Below are positions 6,762 through 11,433 of a DNA stretch of 11,433 nucleotides, piece by piece. Source of the stretch: Bacilli bacterium. Its GTDB lineage: Bacteria; Bacillota_I; Bacilli_A; ML615J-28; CAG-698. Position numbers and translations under genes: made by a program. How positions within the stretch are numbered: the first letter of the stretch is position 1; each line of letters starts with the position of its first letter. The stretch lies in contig JAEDHQ010000053.1 in the NCBI GenBank assembly GCA_016296945.1, forward strand, positions 1 to 11,433. The letters are read 5' to 3'. Below the pieces are notes generated by a model that saw only the letters and a program-made list of their open reading frames with translations, was not told the origin of the DNA and searched no databases.

Positions 6762-6787
6762 TAAATATATAAAAAAAGGGTAGAACA

Positions 6788-7210
6788 ATGAATAAAAAGG
6801 TTGTAGCAATAATATTAGGAAATAGAATGAATGATGATGGCACGATTTCTGAAATTCAAAAGAATCGTTTAGAAATGGCCTTTGAAATAGAACAATTATT
6901 TAATCCTGACTTCTTTATTCTTTCTGGTGGTGTAGCCAATAAAAAGGCAATTATTTCCGAAGCAGAAGGAATGTATGATTATTTAATTAAAAAAGGAATG
7001 AACAAAGATAAATTGATTATGGAAAAAGAATCATTAACAACAGTTGAAAATGTAAAATATTCTGTACCAATTGCCAAAAATCTAGGAGCAGAAATAATTA
7101 TTGTTTGCACTTCTCCATATCACTTTGCTGATAGCAAATATCAAGCAATGGAATCATTTGTAAAAGAGATTAGAGGAACTAATATTACATTAATGACATA
7201 TTGCAAATAA
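6788..7210 (+). CDS. Small DUF218/YdcF-like protein
   Basis: The 140-residue soluble protein matches the minimal DUF218 (YdcF/SanA-like) fold in motif order: an N-terminal strand ending IILGNRMNDDG (8-18), LSGG (45-48), ISEAEGMYDYL (56-66) followed by a KKGM turn, the acidic E79-K-E-S-L-T-T-x-E-N stretch (79-88), and a Rossmann-like strand IIIVCTSPYH (103-112). No membrane helix is present, unlike longer YdcF proteins. The biochemical function of the family is poorly defined; binding of S-adenosylmethionine has been reported for E. coli YdcF, but I cannot infer a substrate here. It lies 26 bases after trpB with no terminator between them and has a modest AAAGGG at about 6775-6780, so it should be cotranscribed with trpB under the Trp T-box. 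Confidence 0.8.
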   Translation: MNKKVVAIILGNRMNDDGTISEIQKNRLEMAFEIEQLFNPDFFILSGGVANKKAIISEAEGMYDYLIKKGMNKDKLIMEKESLTTVENVKYSVPIAKNLGAEIIIVCTSPYHFADSKYQAMESFVKEIRGTNITLMTYCK

Positions 7211-7253
7211 AAATATTACAAAAAAACTAAAAAATAACATAATAATATAATTT

Positions 7254-7286
7254 TTGATATTTTCCTCCTTTTCATGATAATATCAA
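7254..7286. repeat. Inverted repeat with a pyrimidine-rich loop
   Basis: TTGATATT (7254-7261) and AATATCAA (7279-7286) form a perfect 8-bp stem around a 17-base loop containing CCTCCTTTT, which is complementary to a ribosome binding site. It lies between the DUF218-like gene and the terminator. It could be a transcript 3'-end stabilising hairpin, a protein-binding site or chance; the sequence is very AT-rich. Confidence 0.45.
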
Positions 7287-7290
7287 CAAG

Positions 7291-7330
7291 AAAAGCCCTC
7301 ATTTTTCATAAATTAACTGAGGGTTTTTTT
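7291..7330 (+). terminator. Intrinsic terminator of the trpB unit
   Basis: CCCTCA (7296-7301) pairs with TGAGGG (7318-7323), and the stem can be extended by A-T pairs between AAAA (7291-7294) and TTTT (7325-7328). A run of seven Ts (7324-7330) follows. The loop is 16 bases, longer than average. It separates the trpB unit from the sporulation operon. Confidence 0.85.
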
Positions 7331-7349
7331 GTTGCTTTTTGCGTACTTA

Positions 7350-7378
7350 TTTAATTTATGGGGTAAAAAAGCTATAAT
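7350..7378 (+). promoter_or_regulatory. Candidate promoter of the spoIIA operon
   Basis: TATAAT (7373-7378) lies 38 bases before the spoIIAA start, with a poor TTTAAT (7350-7355) 17 bases upstream. In Bacillus this operon uses sigma-H, but I see no convincing sigma-H pair (AGGA and GAAT) here. GCGTA (7341-7345) followed after 16 bases by GGTAAAAAAG is only a partial match to a sigma-F promoter. The assignment is weak. Confidence 0.3.
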
Positions 7379-7416
7379 TAAAAAGCAAATATTGATTTAG
7401 TGAAAGGATGAGTCAG

Positions 7417-7791
7417 ATGCTTAAAGCCCAGTTTTTTATTCGTGAGAATAATTTAGTAATTCGCTTTCAAGGAGAATTAGATCAACACTACATTGAAAAA
7501 ATGCGTGTTAAAGTAACAGAATTGATTAGTAATTATAAAATTAAATTCTTAATAATTAATTGCAGTGAATTAGATTTCATTGATAGCTCAGGTGTTGGTT
7601 TTATATTAGGAAGGTACAATCAGATTAAAAGTGCGAATGGTGAGATTGTTTTATGTGAAATGAGTGAATTTATTGAGCGAATTATTCGTATTTCGGGATT
7701 AGTACGAATTTGCAAGATTAAGAGAACTGAACAAGAAGCAATGATTTATGTGGAGGGTCAAAATGGAAAAATTTATCAAAATGCAATTTAA
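7417..7791 (+). CDS. spoIIAA: Anti-sigma F factor antagonist SpoIIAA
   Basis: Anti-anti-sigma factor of the STAS family that frees sigma-F by binding SpoIIAB in the forespore. The protein is 124 residues from the chosen start, the normal size. The key region is D56-S57-S58-G, followed by VGFILGRYNQIK; S58 matches the phosphorylated serine of Bacillus subtilis SpoIIAA. The GELDQH motif and the C-terminal ISGLVRICKI segment also match the family. I chose ATG 7417 because AAAGGA (7403-7408) is 8 bases upstream; an in-frame ATG at 7408 overlaps that ribosome site. It overlaps spoIIAB by 29 bases. Together with the next two genes it forms the complete partner-switching module. Confidence 0.95.
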   Translation: MLKAQFFIRENNLVIRFQGELDQHYIEKMRVKVTELISNYKIKFLIINCSELDFIDSSGVGFILGRYNQIKSANGEIVLCEMSEFIERIIRISGLVRICKIKRTEQEAMIYVEGQNGKIYQNAI

Positions 7792-8179
7792 TGCAGATTT
7801 AAAAAATGTACTATTTTCACGAGCAATTGTTGCTAGTTTTTTTATTGATGAAAAAGTATCTTTAAATGTTATCAATGAAGTTAAAACAATTGTTAGTGAA
7901 GCAGTAACAAATGCAATTGTTCATGGATATAATTCTGATAATACTAAAGAAGTAACATTAAATATGTTTTTGTATGATAATACATTAATTATTGAAGTAA
8001 TTGATAAGGGTGTAGGAATAGAAGATTTAAACAAAGCTAAAGAGCCTTTATTTTCGACACGCTTAAGTGAAGAACGTGCTGGTTTAGGATTTACAATTAT
8101 GGAGATATTCTCCGATGAAATGGAGATTGATACAAAAGTAAATGAAGGAACAAAACTTAGAATCAAAAAGTTCATATGA
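7763..8179 (+). CDS. spoIIAB: Anti-sigma F factor and SpoIIAA kinase SpoIIAB
   Basis: GHKL-type serine kinase that holds sigma-F inactive and phosphorylates SpoIIAA. The 138-residue product shows the N-box SEAVTNAIVHGY (45-56) with E46 and N50, the G1 box DKGVGIEDL (81-89), and the G2 box ERAGLGF (104-110). R20 and R105 fall at the positions known to contact sigma-F in Bacillus. The start ATG 7763 has GGAGGG at 7752-7757; an ATG at 7748 in the same frame lies upstream of that ribosome site and is not used. Its frame overlaps spoIIAA by 29 bases and sigF by 38 bases. All catalytic residues appear intact. Confidence 0.95.
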   Translation: MEKFIKMQFNADLKNVLFSRAIVASFFIDEKVSLNVINEVKTIVSEAVTNAIVHGYNSDNTKEVTLNMFLYDNTLIIEVIDKGVGIEDLNKAKEPLFSTRLSEERAGLGFTIMEIFSDEMEIDTKVNEGTKLRIKKFI

Positions 8180-8771
8180 AAAGTTGTTTTACGATCATCT
8201 TTATTTAGTAGAAATATTAATCAAGAAATTCAAATATAGTTATTTAGATCGTGATGACTTACGACAAGCTGGATTAATGGGTTTGTTTCAAGCTGCTTTG
8301 CATTTTGATAAAAATAAAAATGTTTTATTTAGCACCTATGCGACATACTATGTAATCGGAGAAATTAAAAAAGAAATACGCAATAATCGTTTGCTTAAAT
8401 TAAATGAAAAGATCAATAAAATAAAAGTTTTATTAAACTCTAATAATACGATAGAAGAAATTTCAAATCAAACGGGTTACTCAAAAGAATTAATTAATGA
8501 AGCACTTATATCTAGTGATCGAATTGTATATTTAGAAGATCAGAATAATTGCAACAATCCTATTGTTTCAAATAATAATGATTTCTATGAACAGTTAAAA
8601 CAAAGGATTGAAGAAATAAGTCAAAGCAATGATAAGAAAATAGAAAGAATTGCCTTTATATTGTATTTGCGTTATTTCGAAAAATTAACACAAAAGGAAA
8701 TCGGCAAAAGGTTAAACTTAAGTCAATCGCAAGTATCAAGATTACTAATTGTCGGGAAAAAGATGATTTAA
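8142..8771 (+). CDS. sigF: Forespore sigma factor sigma-F (short form)
   Basis: Sigma-70 family factor that directs early forespore transcription. The assignment follows from the preceding spoIIAA and spoIIAB. The 209-residue product is clearly shorter than the about 255 residues of Bacillus subtilis sigma-F, chiefly at the N-terminus. Region 2 spans about 13-82 (YLDRDDLRQAGLMGLFQAAL, then FSTYATYYVIGEIKKEIR). A reduced region 3 spans about 88-125. Region 4 has the helix-turn-helix LTQKEIGKRLNLSQSQVSRL at 182-201 near the C-terminus. ATG 8142 lacks a ribosome site and overlaps spoIIAB by 38 bases, which suggests coupled translation. An in-frame TTG at 8184, just after the spoIIAB stop, is an alternative start that would clip the N-terminus. 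A sibling such as sigma-G is possible on sequence alone, but the context favours sigma-F. Confidence 0.9.
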   Translation: MKEQNLESKSSYEKLFYDHLYLVEILIKKFKYSYLDRDDLRQAGLMGLFQAALHFDKNKNVLFSTYATYYVIGEIKKEIRNNRLLKLNEKINKIKVLLNSNNTIEEISNQTGYSKELINEALISSDRIVYLEDQNNCNNPIVSNNNDFYEQLKQRIEEISQSNDKKIERIAFILYLRYFEKLTQKEIGKRLNLSQSQVSRLLIVGKKMI

Positions 8772-8879
8772 AAGATTTTTATAGTCTATTTATTAATTAT
8801 TGTAAATATAATTTTATGTAGATAACTTTTTAAAATTTATTCTTTGATAAAATAATTAATATGGAGAGTATAAATATAA

Positions 8880-11433
8880 ATGAATGTAAAAATGAAAATG
8901 AGAATGAAAAGAGAAAATAATAATGAATTAGCTCATTATCAATTATCTATTGATGATGTTATAAGAGACTATAATAGTTCACTAAAAGGATTGACTACTG
9001 ATTCAGTTTTCATAAACCAAAAGTATGGAAAAAACATTATTAGTGAAAAGAAAAAGAAGAGTTTTCTTCTTATTTTTTTAGAACAATTCAACAATTTATT
9101 AGTTATTGTTCTCTTAATTGCTTCAGTGTTATCATTTTTTACAGGTAGTTTAGAAAATACTATTGTTATTCTAGTAGTTTTATTTTTAAATGCAATGTTA
9201 GGTACAATCCAATATTTTAAAGCAGAGAGAAGTTTAGCAACATTAAAAAAACTATCAAGTTTTAATGTTTTTGTTTTAAGAAATAATGAAATCCAATCAA
9301 TTCCTAGTGAAGAGTTAGTATGTGGGGATGTTGTAATAATCAAAAGTGGAGATGTTTTAGCAAGTGATGGGAGATTACTTGAAGCAAATAACTTAGAAAT
9401 TGATGAAAGTATTTTAACTGGTGAGAGTATCACAACTTCTAAAGACATTAAGCCAATAAATAATAAGGTAATTATTGCAGAACAAAGGAATATGGTCTTT
9501 AGAGGAACAAGAGTTATAAATGGAAAAGGGAAATATCTTTGTACTAAAGTAGGAATGGATACTGAAATCGGAAAAATTGCCAATCTGTTATCTAATGTTA
9601 AGAAGAAGAAAAGCCCCTTAGAAAAGAATATTGATAAATTTAGCCGTCAATTAGCTTTTTTGATTCTTTCGATTTGTGTAGTTGTTTTTGGAATTAGTGT
9701 CTATCGAAAAATTACCATCATGGATTCGTTAATCTTTTCGATTTCATTAGCAGTTGCAGCAATTCCTGAGGCCTTGCAAACTATTGTTACTATTGTTTTA
9801 GCAATTTCTACTGAAAAAATGGCAAAAGAAAAAGCTATTGTAAAGGACATTAAAGCTATTGAAACTTTAGGCAATATAGATGTTATTTGTACAGATAAAA
9901 CAGGAACGATAACACAAAACAAAATGGTTGTAAAAGAACTGCATCATTTTAAAAACAAAGATTTAGCAATAAAGTGTCTAGCGTTATGCAACGATGGGAT
10001 AATAAGTGAAAAACAAGATGAAAATGATACCATTAATACTGATCAAGCAATATTAAGGTATTTAAATAGTCAAGAAATCGATTATAAATTATTGAAGCAA
10101 GAATATCGTAAATTATCAGAGATTAATTTTTCATCAAAATTAAAATATAGTGTTAAGTTGGTAAAAGATAATAATAAAAACATTGCATATATTAAAGGCG
10201 GAAGCGATGTTATTATTAATAAGTGTAGTAATTTTAATGGATTAAATGTTAATTATATTAATCGAATCGTCGAGAATGAAAGTAATAAAGGCTATCGAGT
10301 ATTAGCTTTAGCTTATAAAGAAATCAATTCTTTGAAAGTTAATGTTACTGATATTGATGATTTAACATTTATTGGTTTAATTACCTTACTTGATCCACCT
10401 AAAGAAGGAGTAAGAGAAGCAATTGAAGAATGCATTGATTATAATGTAAAACCAATAATGATTACAGGAGATAATTTATATACTGCAAAAACAATTGGTC
10501 GAGAAGTAGGAATATTTCAACATAATGATTTATGTTTAACTGGTGAGCAATTAGAAAAGTTGAGTGATAAAGAATTAAGAGAAAAGGTTGATAAAATATC
10601 AATTTATGCTCGAGTTACACCGAGTGATAAAATTCGAATTGTTACTGCTCTGCAAGATCAAGGTCACACTGTAGCGTTCTTAGGGGATGGCGTAAACGAT
10701 GCCCCAGCATTAAAAAAGTCTGATGTTGGTGTTGCAATGGGAATTAGTGGCACTGATGTATCTAAAGAAGCTTCAAGTGTTATCTTAATGGATGATAATT
10801 ATCAAACAATTGTTAGTGCAATAAAAAAGGGAAGAAAGATTTATCAAAATATCCAAAATGCGATTCTTTATTTAATAGCTGGGAATATTGCTGGAATCTT
10901 TTTAGTTTTATATACAACAATTTTAAATCTTCCAATGCCTTTTGCGGCTGTTCATTTATTATTTATTAATTTAATTAATGATAGTTTGCCAGCTATTGCA
11001 ATTGGAATTGAGGAAAAGATTGGTTCTGTTAAAGATATTAAACATCCACGTAATGTTAATGAAGGCATTCTCTCTAGTAGAATTGTGAAAAGAATTACGA
11101 TAGAAGGATTAATTATCGCCTTATGTTGTATTGCTTCATATCATGTTGGGTATTTGAATAGTATGTACGTTGCTAGAACAATGGTTTTTGTAACAATCTC
11201 AATTGCAAGACTATTTTATAGTTTTAATTGTATTGGAAGGTTTTCAATATTTAAAAGAAAAAGATACAAAAAAGGATTTAATAAAACCTTATGCGTTTCA
11301 ATTATTGTGGGAGTATGTTTAGTAAGCATTTTAATATTTGTTCCTAACCTGCATCAGATGTTTGATATTTCAAATTTATCAAAAATTGAAATATTAGTAT
11401 CCTTAGGTTTAGCTTTTGTTCCTCTATTTTTAA
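8880..11433 (+). CDS. P2-type cation (probably Ca2+) transporting ATPase, 3' end outside window
   Basis: ATP-driven membrane cation pump. I translated the frame from ATG 8880 to the last base without a stop (851 codons), so only the extreme C-terminus is missing; the final TAA (11431-11433) is out of frame. Landmarks are the actuator TGES at 180-183, M4 IPEALQ at 295-300, phosphorylation D339 in DKTGTIT, nucleotide-binding KGGSD at 439-443, MITGD ending at D531, hinge GDGVNDAPAL from about 602, M5 N669, and M6 NLINDSLP at 697-704. The M5 glutamate of SERCA (E771) aligns with G672. M4 reads PEALQ rather than PEGLP/PEALP, and the P-domain motif has Ile for the usual Leu. The ion is therefore less certain than the family. 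GGAGAG at 8863-8868 supports the start. It lies 108 bases after sigF without an obvious terminator between them, so a link to sporulation is possible but unproven. Confidence 0.92.
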   Translation, partial: MNVKMKMRMKRENNNELAHYQLSIDDVIRDYNSSLKGLTTDSVFINQKYGKNIISEKKKKSFLLIFLEQFNNLLVIVLLIASVLSFFTGSLENTIVILVVLFLNAMLGTIQYFKAERSLATLKKLSSFNVFVLRNNEIQSIPSEELVCGDVVIIKSGDVLASDGRLLEANNLEIDESILTGESITTSKDIKPINNKVIIAEQRNMVFRGTRVINGKGKYLCTKVGMDTEIGKIANLLSNVKKKKSPLEKNIDKFSRQLAFLILSICVVVFGISVYRKITIMDSLIFSISLAVAAIPEALQTIVTIVLAISTEKMAKEKAIVKDIKAIETLGNIDVICTDKTGTITQNKMVVKELHHFKNKDLAIKCLALCNDGIISEKQDENDTINTDQAILRYLNSQEIDYKLLKQEYRKLSEINFSSKLKYSVKLVKDNNKNIAYIKGGSDVIINKCSNFNGLNVNYINRIVENESNKGYRVLALAYKEINSLKVNVTDIDDLTFIGLITLLDPPKEGVREAIEECIDYNVKPIMITGDNLYTAKTIGREVGIFQHNDLCLTGEQLEKLSDKELREKVDKISIYARVTPSDKIRIVTALQDQGHTVAFLGDGVNDAPALKKSDVGVAMGISGTDVSKEASSVILMDDNYQTIVSAIKKGRKIYQNIQNAILYLIAGNIAGIFLVLYTTILNLPMPFAAVHLLFINLINDSLPAIAIGIEEKIGSVKDIKHPRNVNEGILSSRIVKRITIEGLIIALCCIASYHVGYLNSMYVARTMVFVTISIARLFYSFNCIGRFSIFKRKRYKKGFNKTLCVSIIVGVCLVSILIFVPNLHQMFDISNLSKIEILVSLGLAFVPLFL

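Noticed and set aside
7190..7240. A - strand 16-codon hydrophobic peptide with AGGAGG upstream (7264-7269), suggestive of a small toxin.
   Set aside because: The ribosome site is 23 bases from the ATG, the peptide lies in AT-rich terminal sequence, and no promoter or antitoxin partner is visible.
8772..8879. A promoter or terminator between sigF and the ATPase gene.
   Set aside because: TATAAT occurs at 8807-8812, but no acceptable -35 lies at the right distance and no GC stem with a T-run is present; in such AT-rich sequence this is not enough.
8969..9583. A long - strand open frame.
   Set aside because: It lies entirely opposite the P-type ATPase, whose sense frame carries clear family motifs; the antisense frame has no ribosome site or recognisable motif.
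11431..11433. TAA at the window end as the stop of the ATPase gene.
   Set aside because: Codons from ATG 8880 fall on 11430-11432 (TTA), so this TAA is out of frame; the gene continues past the window.

Overview
The window is AT-rich with short, tightly packed intergenic gaps, strong GGAGG-type ribosome binding sites, a T-box riboswitch and a spoIIAA-spoIIAB-sigF operon. Together these point to a low-GC, endospore-forming Bacillota. An Rnf operon, a lone trpB and very short proteins would fit an anaerobic gut lineage such as Erysipelotrichia or a relative, but that placement is inference.

Region 1 (1-4102, + strand) is the distal part of an Rnf (ferredoxin:NAD+ oxidoreductase-type) operon: rnfD (5' end outside the window), rnfG, rnfE, rnfA, a small one-helix cysteine protein, a very short rnfB, and apbE. 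RnfD and RnfG carry candidate covalent FMN sites that ApbE would load. RnfE and RnfA carry the paired membrane cysteines that hold an iron-sulfur cluster. The oddity is RnfB, which keeps only its membrane helix and first Fe-S domain and has no ferredoxin-like domains. The small protein inserted before it resembles the NqrM type of maturation factor. A bidirectional terminator closes the operon.

Region 2 (4135-5067, - strand) is a convergent gene for a soluble metallo-beta-lactamase-fold hydrolase resembling the hydrolase domain of ComEC.

Region 3 (about 5130-7330, + strand) is a tryptophan T-box transcription unit. A strong promoter and a T-box leader (UGG specifier, UGGC acceptor-binding bulge, terminator/antiterminator switch) precede trpB with no trpA beside it. 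A small DUF218/YdcF-like gene follows, then an intrinsic terminator. The unit should switch on when uncharged tRNA-Trp accumulates, and may serve indole salvage.

Region 4 (7417-8771, + strand) is the forespore switch: anti-anti-sigma SpoIIAA, anti-sigma kinase SpoIIAB and a short sigma-F, with overlapping reading frames.

Region 5 (8880 to the window end, + strand) is a P2-type cation ATPase, probably Ca2+-type, still open at the last base and missing only its extreme C-terminus. Its M5 ion-site glutamate is absent.
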